Shown: one piece after another, positions 52,242-61,116 of the stretch
How the letters are laid out: every line of letters begins with the position of its first letter
Numbering within the stretch: the first letter of the stretch is position 1
NCBI GenBank assembly: GCA_034927345.1
Contig: JAYFQE010000018.1
Coordinates: 1 to 64,000 of the forward strand
DNA from: JAYFQE01 sp034927345
GTDB taxonomy: Bacteria > Bacillota > Clostridia > Saccharofermentanales > UBA5734
DNA length: 64,000 nucleotides
Reading direction: 5' to 3'
Position numbers and translations under genes: made by a program
Notes under the pieces: model-generated
The model's input: only the letters and a program-made list of their open reading frames with translations
Databases searched by the model: none
Told to the model about the DNA's origin: nothing

Positions 52242-54770
52242 CTATGATTTACTTTTTACCGATGTCAGAGCGAAGAGATATGTCGGCGCGTCGGCGTGAT
52301 CGGTGGCTTTAATCGTGACGCTGCGGATTTTTTTGCCGGGTTTGGGATTCACCCATTCCCAGGCGCGCAGCGAAAGGTCGCTGCCGTCCGGCTTTTTGCC
52401 CGCGTAGGAATCGTCAATGGCGTAGGTGCCGCTGTAGCCTTCATGGCGGTAGTAGCTGCCCTCCAGCGGTTTGCCGTAACGCTCGTTGACGTCATAAATA
52501 TTGTAGCCGTATTCAAAATCGACGGTTTCCTGGTCGCCGTCCTCATAAGCCACCGTCATATCCGCAATTTTAGTCATTGTTTTCCAGGCGGCGCGCATCA
52601 CGGCATTGCCGGCAGCCAACAGCAGAATAAGGCTGTCCGCCATATGGCCAATATTTTCCGTAAAACCGGACGGCATCTTTCCTATCCCGTTCTCCGCCGC
52701 CGCGGCGTCGACGCCGCCAATGTGGAAGTCTATTCCCTGTAAAGTGATATCTCCGGAGGGAATGGCAGATAAGAGCAGCAATGGAACACCGGCGGTTCCC
52801 TTCAGCGGGATCGGCCGGAAAGTGCCGCTGCTTGAGGGAAGTTGGTGACCAGCGTCATAACCGGCGCGGGAGCGGATTTCCGGCAGCAATCCGGCAAGGT
52901 AATGCGCATAGGTGAAGAAGGCGCGGCTGTCGTATTTGTCGGACCACAGCATATTTGCGGTAAACATGAGATCGTAAATCTTGCCTTCATAGGATAAAAT
53001 TTTCTCGTCTGCTTTTACCCAAGCGGATACCTGACCGCCAATCATGCCTTCCCGGCGGATACGCGTCTCATAGCGCGGGAAGTGGCTGGAATACAGATTG
53101 CCCACCGCCACCTGATAACCGTGATCCAGCAGCCTTTTTTCCGTATCCTCGCCGAAACGAAAATACCAAATGAAATCAAGCAGCACGATATCCTTCGGCA
53201 CCCTGTCAATGATATCCGGTGTGGCATAATTGTTGATGGTATTGAACATATCGCCCCACACAATCATGCGCAGGCCTTGCTCTGCCAAGTGCGCGTGAAT
53301 GCGGTTGATATCGGCGGCGACAACCTCAGCCGGCGTCTTGTCCTTGCAGATCGGGCAGGCGTTATGGGTATAGAGTTCGTCATGACCCATGTGAACGAAT
53401 TTTTTCGGTTTGAAGACCTCGATCACTTCATCAAGAATATCAAACAGGATTTCGTAACTTTTTTCATTACATGGACAGTAGGCATCAGGATAAAAATCGT
53501 TGGTGGGGATATCGGCCAGACGCAGATCCTCAGATAACGGCTTTTCCTTTGCTTCGGCCAGCTCGGCGATTTCCGGATGCGCCTTGGTCAGATATTGGAC
53601 ATGGCTGAGCGACTGCACCTCGGGAATGATTTCAATGCCATAGGAAGCGGCAAAGCAGACGAGATCGCGCACCTCGGCTTTTTCCAGGACATCGCCGTCG
53701 CCGGTATATTCAATGTGACCGCATTTCGGCCACTCGCCGGCATTCATTTTGTCATGAATTTTCACCCACATATCGTTGATTTCCGGGTGGGAATCATAAT
53801 GCATGCCGCCCGCCAGCTCCAGAAAAATCGTATTGTATTTCATCGGAACAAGCACATATTTGATCAGCCGTTTAATGAAAGGAATTCGGGAGCGCATGGG
53901 TATGCCCATATGATATCCGCGGAGCATTTGAAAGGGTTTGTCATGGAGCTTGACTTGCGGCAGATAACCGCCGCCGGTAAGCTGCAAGAGCGTTTCAGCG
54001 GCATAAACAAAGCCGCTTCGCGACGAAGCTCCGATGATGTAGCCGTCGACATCCGTTTCGATGGTGTATTCCTCGTCGCCGAGGGACGCATTGACACAAA
54101 AGCGAATCGCATCGTGATTGTCGTCGCTCCGGAAGGCGCTGCTGCCGCTCAAACGCACGCCGCGTTCGTTCAGTTTTTCCAGATATAGATCCTTGGCAAA
54201 GGCGGCGTCCGCCGAACCGTCATCGTCCGCGCCGTTCAGGCTGGATAACAGGATTTTGCTGCCGCCGGTTGTTTCCAGCGAATCGGGAAGCGGATACACA
54301 CAAGGCTCGTCAAACACGCCGCCGGTGAGATCAAAGTGGCGGATAATGACGTCTGATAGACAGGTTCTCAGGCGAACGATAACAGTATCGGTCGTCACAC
54401 CCGCTGTCAGCCGGAGCGCGCCCGTATAGGTATCGGCTCCCTTCAGCGCGGCGCCTGTGCGGAATTCGCCGCAATCCTCAAACAAAAGCTCCGCGCTCTT
54501 GACGGCAGACTCGCCGTCAAGCTCGAGTAAGAGTGTGTCGACGAAGCAGCGCGACGAAAAGTGAATCGTAATATCCAAACCGGTTAGCAGGAATACATCC
54601 CATTTCCAGGAAACGGTTTCCCCTTTGCCGAAAGGCGATTGGTCAAACGGAATCTTTCCCGGCAACACAGTGCCGTCCGACATGGAAACAGTATTTGCCG
54701 AACCGAGGCGGGTAAACGACAACTTGGCCGAAACGCCGGATCTTTGATGAAAAAGCGAACCAATAAACAT
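52242..54770 (-). CDS. GH20-type beta-N-acetylhexosaminidase-like protein
   Basis: The 842-residue protein has an N-terminal beta-rich region (~1-175), a GH20b-like middle part (~180-275) and a TIM-barrel catalytic domain (~280-620). The catalytic pair is D-E in FVHMGHDELYTHNA (near residues 462-463), as in the H-x-G-x-D-E signature of GH20. PMKYNTIFLELAGG and GIEIIPEVQSLSHVQYL match the barrel. C-terminal beta domains follow. There is no signal peptide, so it may act on imported oligosaccharides inside the cell. AAAGGTGAG precedes ATG 54770. Confidence 0.88.
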   Translation of the reverse strand: MFIGSLFHQRSGVSAKLSFTRLGSANTVSMSDGTVLPGKIPFDQSPFGKGETVSWKWDVFLLTGLDITIHFSSRCFVDTLLLELDGESAVKSAELLFEDCGEFRTGAALKGADTYTGALRLTAGVTTDTVIVRLRTCLSDVIIRHFDLTGGVFDEPCVYPLPDSLETTGGSKILLSSLNGADDDGSADAAFAKDLYLEKLNERGVRLSGSSAFRSDDNHDAIRFCVNASLGDEEYTIETDVDGYIIGASSRSGFVYAAETLLQLTGGGYLPQVKLHDKPFQMLRGYHMGIPMRSRIPFIKRLIKYVLVPMKYNTIFLELAGGMHYDSHPEINDMWVKIHDKMNAGEWPKCGHIEYTGDGDVLEKAEVRDLVCFAASYGIEIIPEVQSLSHVQYLTKAHPEIAELAEAKEKPLSEDLRLADIPTNDFYPDAYCPCNEKSYEILFDILDEVIEVFKPKKFVHMGHDELYTHNACPICKDKTPAEVVAADINRIHAHLAEQGLRMIVWGDMFNTINNYATPDIIDRVPKDIVLLDFIWYFRFGEDTEKRLLDHGYQVAVGNLYSSHFPRYETRIRREGMIGGQVSAWVKADEKILSYEGKIYDLMFTANMLWSDKYDSRAFFTYAHYLAGLLPEIRSRAGYDAGHQLPSSSGTFRPIPLKGTAGVPLLLLSAIPSGDITLQGIDFHIGGVDAAAAENGIGKMPSGFTENIGHMADSLILLLAAGNAVMRAAWKTMTKIADMTVAYEDGDQETVDFEYGYNIYDVNERYGKPLEGSYYRHEGYSGTYAIDDSYAGKKPDGSDLSLRAWEWVNPKPGKKIRSVTIKATDHADAPTYLFALTSVKSKS

Positions 54771-54941
54771 ATGAATCTCTCACCTTTCGCATACTGTCTT
54801 CACTGTGACGTTGTTATATCATAATTTTGTGTGAATTTCCATCATATCATCTTTTGTACCGAAAAAATGCATCTTGTGCTAAACTGAAAACAGAAGTGTT
54901 TTTTCATGCCTGTTTGAGTATCGCTTAAAGGAGGAATGAAA

Positions 54942-56888
54942 ATGGCTTATCCACATCTTTTTAGTCCCATTAAAATCAGAGGTATGGTTTTGAAAAACAG
55001 GGTTGTGTTTCCCGCGATGGCGACAAACCTTATTGAAAAAGGCGGATTTGTAACCGATCGGTTCATCGATTACCATGTAGCAAGAGCCCTGGGCGGAAAT
55101 GGCCTCAATACAACCGAGGCGACATCGGTCCATAAGCCTTCGGCGCCATACAACTTTTTGTCGATCAGCGATGATCAGTTTATCCCGGGCTTGAAGCGTT
55201 TCGCGGACGCAATCCGCGCTGCCGGCGGAAAGTCTTGCGTGCAATTATGGCAGGGAGGATTTGTTGTCGCTACGCTGGATCGATCGGCTCAGATTATCGT
55301 TCCTAACGATTTTCCGGTTCCCGGCACGGAATTTGTAATTCCGGCCGCGTCCAAAGAATTGATCCATGAATGTGTCGCCGCTTTCGGCGCGGCTGCCAGG
55401 CGCTGTGCGGAAGCGGGAATCGACTGCGTGGAATTCCATGCCGCGCATGGTTATTCGCCGCATTCTTTTCTGAGCGGCGGAATCAACAAACGGACCGACG
55501 AATATGGCGGTTCTTTGGAGAATCGCACGCGCTATCCGCTGGCCTGTATTGCGTCGATCCGGAAGAACATTCCGGATGATATGCCGCTGCTGATGCGCAT
55601 TGTGGCTCATGACGATTATTTGGAGAACGGACTGACGATCGAGGAGATCATTGAATTTAGTAAAATGGCCGGCCGGCTGGGTGTCGACGCGTTGAATGTA
55701 TCCAGAGGCAATGCGCATTCGGCCGGGGTCAAGTTTGAAGTTCCGCCGATCGACCTGCCAAGGGGATTCAATGTCGATAATGCCGCCCGAATTAAAAAAG
55801 AAACCGGCATGATCACGATCGCCGTCGGCCGGATCAACGATCCGCAGCAAGCGGAGGACATCATTGCCGGCGGTAAGGCCGACATGGTGGTGATGGGGCG
55901 GGCGCAGATTGCCGATCCTGAATTTTGCAATAAAGCCGCGTCGGGGCATACTGACGATATCGTCCGGTGCATCGCCTGCAACCAGGGCTGTGTCGACCGT
56001 TATGTCGTCCCTCAGATGTATCCGCATCTGTCCTGTTTGCGGAATCCGGCAGTCGGCCGGGAAAAGGAATGCGTGCTTGTCAAGACAAATAACCCCAGGA
56101 AGGTGCTGATCGCCGGCGGCGGCATGGGCGGCCTGGAAACCGCGTTTGTCTTGAAGCAGCGTGGCCATGAACCGATCCTTTGTGAGGAATCCGGCGAGCT
56201 TGGCGGCCAATTCCTGCTGGCCGGCGTAGCGCCGAGAAAAGGCGAGATGCGCGACGCTGCTGTATCCAGAAGCAGCCAAGTCGTGAAAGCCGGCGTTGAT
56301 GTGCGGCTCAACACCAGAGTGACGCCGGACCTGATCGGACAAATCAAGCCGGATGTTGTTGTGATCGCTACCGGAGCCAGCCCGGCTGTCTTCGATGTGC
56401 CGGGAATCGGTTTGCCGCATGTTCATAATTCACATGACATTATGTCGGGGAGAGCCGAAGTATCCGGTCGGGTTATCGTTGTCGGCGGCGGTCTGGTCGG
56501 GCTGGAAGTAGCCGAATATCTGGCGGAAAAGAAAAATTGCCAGGTGACCGTCATTGAGATGATGGAAGGCATCGGCCGTGAACTCGGCACGTTCAGGCAG
56601 ATTTGCGTGATGGAGAATGTATATTGTGATAAAATATCGCCTATGGATAAAGTGAAATGCCTGGAAATCAAAGAAAGCTCGATGGTCATTGAAAGAGCGG
56701 GGAAAACCGAGGAATGGCCCTGCGATGCTGTCGTCGTGGCAATCGGAGCCGCGCCGAACGATTTCAACGATATCAAGCAGGCTTGTGAGGAGCGGAATAT
56801 TGCCAGCTATGTGATCGGCGACGCTAAGAAACCGAGGCGCGCCATTGACGCCATCCATGAAGGCTATGAGATTGCCAGGATGATATGA
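54942..56888 (+). CDS. Old Yellow Enzyme family NADH:flavin oxidoreductase with Fe-S cluster
   Basis: The protein has the layout of 2,4-dienoyl-CoA reductase, enoate reductase and BaiCD enzymes. An FMN-binding TIM barrel (~1-330) contains VEFHAAHGYSPHSFLSGGINKRTDEYGGSLENRTRYPL. The [4Fe-4S] site CIACNQGCVDRYVVP ... LSC follows, then a FAD/NAD-binding module with VLIAGGGMGGLETAFVLKQRGHEPILCEE and VIVVGGGLVGLEVAEYL. Such enzymes reduce C=C bonds of unsaturated acids or steroids. ATG 54942 lies 7 bases after AAAGGAGG (54927-54934); an ATG at 54936 is too close. The next gene starts at the last bases of this one (ATGA). Confidence 0.93.
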   Translation: MAYPHLFSPIKIRGMVLKNRVVFPAMATNLIEKGGFVTDRFIDYHVARALGGNGLNTTEATSVHKPSAPYNFLSISDDQFIPGLKRFADAIRAAGGKSCVQLWQGGFVVATLDRSAQIIVPNDFPVPGTEFVIPAASKELIHECVAAFGAAARRCAEAGIDCVEFHAAHGYSPHSFLSGGINKRTDEYGGSLENRTRYPLACIASIRKNIPDDMPLLMRIVAHDDYLENGLTIEEIIEFSKMAGRLGVDALNVSRGNAHSAGVKFEVPPIDLPRGFNVDNAARIKKETGMITIAVGRINDPQQAEDIIAGGKADMVVMGRAQIADPEFCNKAASGHTDDIVRCIACNQGCVDRYVVPQMYPHLSCLRNPAVGREKECVLVKTNNPRKVLIAGGGMGGLETAFVLKQRGHEPILCEESGELGGQFLLAGVAPRKGEMRDAAVSRSSQVVKAGVDVRLNTRVTPDLIGQIKPDVVVIATGASPAVFDVPGIGLPHVHNSHDIMSGRAEVSGRVIVVGGGLVGLEVAEYLAEKKNCQVTVIEMMEGIGRELGTFRQICVMENVYCDKISPMDKVKCLEIKESSMVIERAGKTEEWPCDAVVVAIGAAPNDFNDIKQACEERNIASYVIGDAKKPRRAIDAIHEGYEIARMI

Positions 56889-57436
56889 TCGATTTACTTG
56901 AACTTGAAAAACGTTTGATTTTACCGCATGTCAAAACCGGAGGCACGGCGGTCGATTTTACCATGGGTAACGGTCATGATACGTTGTGGCTGTCCCGGGC
57001 TGTCGGCGCCGGCGGGCGTGTATTCGCTTTTGATGTTCAGCGAATCGCACTGGATCATACAAAGGAACTGCTGCAGCGTGAGCAAGCGCCGGATAATTGC
57101 ACTTTAATCCTTGATTCTCATCAATTTGTGAAAAATTATGTAAACGGACCTATCTGCGCCGGCTTGTTCAATCTCGGATTTCTTCCCGGCGGCGATAAAT
57201 CGGTTACGACAAAGAGAGAATCCAGCCTTGCGGCAATTGAAGCGGCAATCGATCTTCTGGATGACGACGGAGGGCTGCTCATCGCCGTGTATCCGGGTCA
57301 TGAGGAGGGAAGAATCGAAGGCGAAATGATCCATGATGCCCTGTCCGGACTGGACCGGCATCAAATATGCGTTTCAAAATTTAATATTATCAACTCGCCG
57401 GCATCACCATTCTTTTTCTTGGTAGAAAAGAAGTGA
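56885..57436 (+). CDS. MnmM/YtqB-like tRNA methyltransferase
   Basis: The 183-residue class I methyltransferase matches the YtqB/rRNA_methylase-like family: AVDFTMGNGHDTLWLSRAVGAGGRVFAFDVQRIALDHT with the G-N-G-x-D-T motif, then LFNLGFLPGGDKSVTT and LLIAVYPGHEEG. YtqB (MnmM) methylates the wobble modification of tRNA in Bacillus; the same role here is inferred. Its ATG overlaps the reductase stop by 4 bases (ATGA). This pairing with an Old Yellow Enzyme is probably accidental clustering. Confidence 0.9.
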   Translation: MIDLLELEKRLILPHVKTGGTAVDFTMGNGHDTLWLSRAVGAGGRVFAFDVQRIALDHTKELLQREQAPDNCTLILDSHQFVKNYVNGPICAGLFNLGFLPGGDKSVTTKRESSLAAIEAAIDLLDDDGGLLIAVYPGHEEGRIEGEMIHDALSGLDRHQICVSKFNIINSPASPFFFLVEKK

Positions 57437-57453
57437 TTGGGTTATAGAAAAAC

Positions 57454-60186
57454 TCATTTTTTCATCGTGATGTCATTAGGATTATGCGCTGAATTATCAT
57501 TGACGATGGCGGTGATTTTTGGGCTGGCGGAGAAGATCGTACGAAGATCATCAACGGATGCCGCGATTTGGGGCGAGAAGCTGGCGCCGCGCATATATTC
57601 GAGCATTCTTTTTTTAAACCAACAAGCGCCGGGATCATCAGGAGAAAGCCTGAAGGTACAGATGAGGAGCCGTCCGCGTCCGACATTCAACTCGAAGACA
57701 GCCGCTTGTTTATGGACATTCTTGTAGCTGCTGGCAACTTCAATGATCGGCTTAAACGGGATGGACGAGGTGCGGTTGAAGACAACGGCCGAAGCATCGG
57801 TCATCATCGAGGAGAATTGCCAGCCGCACCAACCCTCATGTCCCATGGGATCGGTAAGCGGATGATGTTCGATGACGGTCGCGAGGTTGCCGTTGGTCCG
57901 TCCGGCCAGCGCGATCTGGAACGACACAGGCAGTGTATTGAACGGTTCAGAACCAAGCAGCAAGACGTCGGCTCCGTTATTCAGCGATGCCAGCGCCACG
58001 TTGTTAAGGGAATCAACGCAGAGGATTCCGTCGGCGGCGGATTCTGTTTCCGGGAACGCCCAGATTTCCCACTCGTTCTCAATAGGATAGGGAACATCGT
58101 CCAGCTCCGCGCGAAGCAGCAACTTCTCAGGATGCTCGCAGGACGGGATGCTGTATGTTATGTCGGCTATCTCCACTACTTGGCCGGATATTAGTGGACC
58201 TGTACGAAAATTAAACCGCTTAAGGATATGACCTGACGTGTTGCCGACCGTGCACCTGAGCGTAGCCATATCAATCTTATTTTTACCGAAATAGGAAACG
58301 GAAATTCTACATTTCAGCTGGCCGCCGCAAAAATAGTTGCGGTTATTGGCCAAATCGATAAGCAGGACGCTCTCATTGTTGTATTGGCGTATGTTTCGGA
58401 TGCTCTCCGTTGGCTTTAATTCATAGAATTCATTCATCAGGCCGACAGCATAGCCGAAAGTATGCCAATGGTGGTCGGATACGCCAAGAAAATCGTAGCC
58501 GGCAATGGTTTTGCAGCGCCTGGCGTTTTCAAAGCAGTGTTTACGCAAGAGAGCCTGCCACTTGCAGGAATTCACATAATATAGTGGCGCGCGTTTGAGT
58601 ACGCCTTCGGATTCCAAGTGACTTTCTACAGAGGAGAATAGCTCCGTATCACCGATACGCGTCCCCTTGTAGCGGCGTGACAGGCCGAGGTCGATATAAG
58701 TGCCGTGAATGCCAATTTCATGGCTGATGCGCGGACGCTTGTAAATGCTTTGAAAATGATCGAGCTCCGCCGGATCGGCGCTGATGGAATTGTAGCTCAG
58801 TTGTCCGAGCGCATAACTGTTGAAAACGTCGGAGAAGGCGATAAGCCGGTTTAATCGTTTGTCATTATGCTTAAAAGGTTCATAACAGAGATCGACACCG
58901 AGATTTGAGTCGAGCCAGCCATATTCAACGCCGCGAAGCGCGTTCATGGGAGAGAAAAGGGCATCGGGCATCAGTTCACGGCAGAGCGCCGCATGATGCT
59001 CAAGCTTGTCGACACCCGCGTCATCAATCAACAACTCGTTGCCGCAGCAGCAGATCACAACAGATGGATGGCGGCGCACATATTTGAGTATTTGAATCCA
59101 TTCCTCTGTGGTCGTATTGTTTGGACTTTCAACATGCAGCATGATACCGAGCTCGTCGGCTGCCCGCATGTATTCTTCCATGGGAATCCAGGTGTGGAAG
59201 CGTATAAAATTAAAACCGAGCTGCTTCAGCGTGATAATGACATCTCGATAATAGTTGATATCGCGCGGCGGGTGTACGGTATCAGGATAATAGCCATGCT
59301 CGCAGATGCCCCGAAGATAAACGGGTTCATGGTTCAAACTGAATGATGAACCATGCGTGGTAAGCCGGCGGATGCCGAAAACAAGCTCGGTACTGTCGGC
59401 AGCCAGCGTAAGCTTCAAGGTATATAGATATGGCGTTTCAGGCGACCAAAACCGCATAGAGCCGCGGGTAACCGTAAACACTGAAGATTCGGATAAACCT
59501 TCATCCATGAGACCGTTTTTGTCATAAATTTCCCAATGTATCGGCGCCGGCTCCGTACAAGAACAGTTGACCGTGATGCTTTCCGCGTTTTCGGCAGTGG
59601 TGATGAAGGCATCTGTAAGAGCGGGCAGCGGTTTGAAAATCAATGCGACATCGCCATAAATACCGCCGGTGGCTTCATTTGCGGCACGCACGGTGCAGCC
59701 GCTGACACTTTCGCCGATCTCGTTTAAAAGCGGAAAATTCGATACTTCCATGATGATCTCGTTGTCTTCGCCATAATGGATAAAGGCGCCGATATCGAAG
59801 GTAAAAGGGGTGTTGAAGCCAATATGAGAACCGGCCTCGATGCCATTGATAAAAAGCTTCAATGAATTCTGAACGCCGCCCACCTGAAACAAAGCAAGCT
59901 TATGCTCATAATTTTTATCGATAAAAACAGTTTTCGTGTACCGAAAACGTCCGACTATGTTGGGCAAGGACATATCGGGAACCGTGCCTTCGACCGGATA
60001 ACGCTGTAGTCTGTAACCCGGATTAAAGCGGAGCGAATTCCAGAGCGCGGTTCGCTGCAAGGTGTTTGTCCTATCTTCCCAGTAGGCAGGCACAAAATCA
60101 AGAGCGACTGTATCCCCGAACTCGCCGGCTTCTTCAGGGGAGTAGGCGATGTCCCAAATGCCGTTTAGAATGATATGATCCATCAT
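57454..60186 (-). CDS. Glycoside hydrolase family 2 protein
   Basis: From ATG 60186 the protein has ~910 residues. It starts with a jelly-roll sugar-binding domain (LNGIWDIAYSPEEAGEF; WEDRTNTLQRTALW; GRFRYTKTVFI), an Ig-like domain and a TIM barrel. The acid/base is the Glu in VICCCGNELLI (~384); the nucleophile is probably Glu in PRISHEIGIHG (~490). VYLRGICEHGYYPDT and GFNFIRFHTWIP fit GH2 beta-galactosidase/glucuronidase-like enzymes. Extra C-terminal domains follow. There is no signal peptide. The frame opens at 60318, but GGGGAGG (60193-60199) six bases before ATG 60186 decides the start. It is convergent with the MnmM-like gene. Confidence 0.9.
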   Translation of the reverse strand: MMDHIILNGIWDIAYSPEEAGEFGDTVALDFVPAYWEDRTNTLQRTALWNSLRFNPGYRLQRYPVEGTVPDMSLPNIVGRFRYTKTVFIDKNYEHKLALFQVGGVQNSLKLFINGIEAGSHIGFNTPFTFDIGAFIHYGEDNEIIMEVSNFPLLNEIGESVSGCTVRAANEATGGIYGDVALIFKPLPALTDAFITTAENAESITVNCSCTEPAPIHWEIYDKNGLMDEGLSESSVFTVTRGSMRFWSPETPYLYTLKLTLAADSTELVFGIRRLTTHGSSFSLNHEPVYLRGICEHGYYPDTVHPPRDINYYRDVIITLKQLGFNFIRFHTWIPMEEYMRAADELGIMLHVESPNNTTTEEWIQILKYVRRHPSVVICCCGNELLIDDAGVDKLEHHAALCRELMPDALFSPMNALRGVEYGWLDSNLGVDLCYEPFKHNDKRLNRLIAFSDVFNSYALGQLSYNSISADPAELDHFQSIYKRPRISHEIGIHGTYIDLGLSRRYKGTRIGDTELFSSVESHLESEGVLKRAPLYYVNSCKWQALLRKHCFENARRCKTIAGYDFLGVSDHHWHTFGYAVGLMNEFYELKPTESIRNIRQYNNESVLLIDLANNRNYFCGGQLKCRISVSYFGKNKIDMATLRCTVGNTSGHILKRFNFRTGPLISGQVVEIADITYSIPSCEHPEKLLLRAELDDVPYPIENEWEIWAFPETESAADGILCVDSLNNVALASLNNGADVLLLGSEPFNTLPVSFQIALAGRTNGNLATVIEHHPLTDPMGHEGWCGWQFSSMMTDASAVVFNRTSSIPFKPIIEVASSYKNVHKQAAVFELNVGRGRLLICTFRLSPDDPGACWFKKRMLEYMRGASFSPQIAASVDDLRTIFSASPKITAIVNDNSAHNPNDITMKK

Positions 60187-60333
60187 ACTGATCCTCCCCA
60201 GTGTTGACATCACTGATACCCTTGTTAAGATAATCATTGGATTCGGCAGTGTCAAGTTGTTCTCAAAAAATTCATGATCAGCGGCATATAATATATAGAT
60301 ATAATCCACAAAGATCACTGGAGGTCAAGCGCG

Positions 60334-60759
60334 ATGGAGAAGGAAGATTTGATTGCTCCCTGCGGGATGAATTGCGGTTTGTGTGTTAGTTATCAATTCA
60401 TGAAAAGCGACCTGAACAAACAGGGATTTAAGCGAACTTACTGCGCCGGCTGCCGGCCAAGAGGCAAGAACTGCACCTTTATGAAGAAGCAATGCGATTT
60501 GCTGGGAAAAGGACTGGTCCGTTATTGTTTCGAATGTAAAGATTACCCCTGTATGCGCCTGAAGACGCTGGATAAGCGTTACCGCACCAAGTACCGTATG
60601 AGCATGATCGAAAATCTGAACAACATTAAAGATCAGGGTATAGAGCAATTCCTGAAAAAAGAAGAGGAAAAGTGGCGCTGCCCGAAATGCGGCGGAGTGA
60701 TCTGCTGTCATAACGGATTGTGCCTGAACTGTGATCTGGATCGGCTGCACACCAAATAA
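60334..60759 (+). CDS. DUF3795 cysteine-rich protein
   Basis: The 141-residue protein belongs to DUF3795: IAPCGMNCGLCVSY at the start, then YCAGCRPRGKNC, FECKDYPC and a later zinc-ribbon-like block WRCPKCGGVICCHNG-x-C. The many Cys pairs suggest metal binding; the function is unknown. GGAGGT (60321-60326) is well placed for ATG 60334. It reads divergently from the GH2 gene. Confidence 0.9.
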   Translation: MEKEDLIAPCGMNCGLCVSYQFMKSDLNKQGFKRTYCAGCRPRGKNCTFMKKQCDLLGKGLVRYCFECKDYPCMRLKTLDKRYRTKYRMSMIENLNNIKDQGIEQFLKKEEEKWRCPKCGGVICCHNGLCLNCDLDRLHTK

Positions 60760-60763
60760 ACGA

Positions 60764-60792
60764 TTGAAAATTTATCTATACCAGCGTATGAT
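60764..60792 (+). promoter_or_regulatory. Promoter of the AspRS leader
   Basis: TTGAAA (60764-60769), a 17-base spacer and TATGAT (60787-60792) form a strong promoter. Transcription would begin near 60799, about 16 bases before the leader-peptide start codon. Confidence 0.8.
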
Positions 60793-60814
60793 ATGAAAAA
60801 ACGAGGTAAACAGG

Positions 60815-60856
60815 GTGCTGCTATTTATTGATCTTAACCGGGACGATGATCTGTAG
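60815..60856 (+). CDS. Leader peptide MLLFIDLNRDDDL, putative attenuator control
   Basis: A GTG-started 13-codon frame codes MLLFIDLNRDDDL and ends with TAG at 60854-60856. GAGG (60803-60806) lies 8 bases before the GTG. The peptide holds four Asp (three in a row, GAC GAT GAT at 60842-60850) and one Asn, matching the aspartyl-tRNA synthetase gene downstream. A ribosome would slow here when charged tRNA-Asp is scarce. Such a match is the mark of translation-linked attenuation, as known for amino acid operons and E. coli pheST. This is inferred from sequence only. Confidence 0.6.
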   Translation: MLLFIDLNRDDDL

Positions 60857-60881
60857 CACTTGCATCCGACGATAGCGATTG

Positions 60882-61018
60882 ACAGCTTTTTATTCGTTTC
60901 GCGGGTACAGGTGCTTGATGTGTTGTACCTGTGGGATGGATAACATAGCTGTTTTTATTTTGCCATGATTGCAGCAGTCACCACAGGGATACAGGGTGTA
61001 TCTGAGTGGTGATTTTTT
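60882..61018 (+). promoter_or_regulatory. Putative attenuator with mutually exclusive RNA pairings and intrinsic terminator
   Basis: Four segments can pair in exclusive ways. Segment 1, ACAGGT (60907-60912), pairs with segment 2, ACCTGT (60927-60932). Segment 2 can instead use CCTGTGG (60928-60934) to pair with segment 3, CCACAGG (60981-60987). Segment 3, as TCACCAC (60978-60984), pairs with segment 4, GTGGTGA (61006-61012), followed by six T (61013-61018), which makes a terminator. GATAC/GTATC (60988-60992/60998-61002) extends the terminator stem inside. ACAGCT (60882-60887) and AGCTGT (60947-60952) could enclose the 1:2 hairpin. Stop codon bases AGCACT (60855-60860) can pair with GGTGCT (60910-60915). 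The T-box consensus is absent. The sign of control cannot be read by eye. Confidence 0.6.
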
Positions 61019-61116
61019 ACATTGAGGGGTCGTGATAGGATGCGGTATATAGATTATGTCGGCGTTGATAGCTCCGATCAATCGGCGGTGAAACAATAAT
61101 TTACGGAGGTTATATT

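Noticed and set aside
52296..54188. Long plus-strand frames opposite the GH20 gene
   Set aside because: They lie entirely inside the minus-strand gene, lack ribosome binding sites and domain matches, and are shadows of its codon pattern.
55245..56426. 393-codon minus-strand frame opposite the flavin oxidoreductase
   Set aside because: The plus-strand protein shows every family motif, while this frame matches nothing; it is an antisense shadow.
60760..61116. T-box riboswitch before the AspRS gene
   Set aside because: T-boxes are expected here in Bacillota, but the AGGGTGGNACCGCG element is absent; AGGGTG occurs twice without the rest. The leader is too short for a normal stem I plus antiterminator and instead holds a peptide frame.
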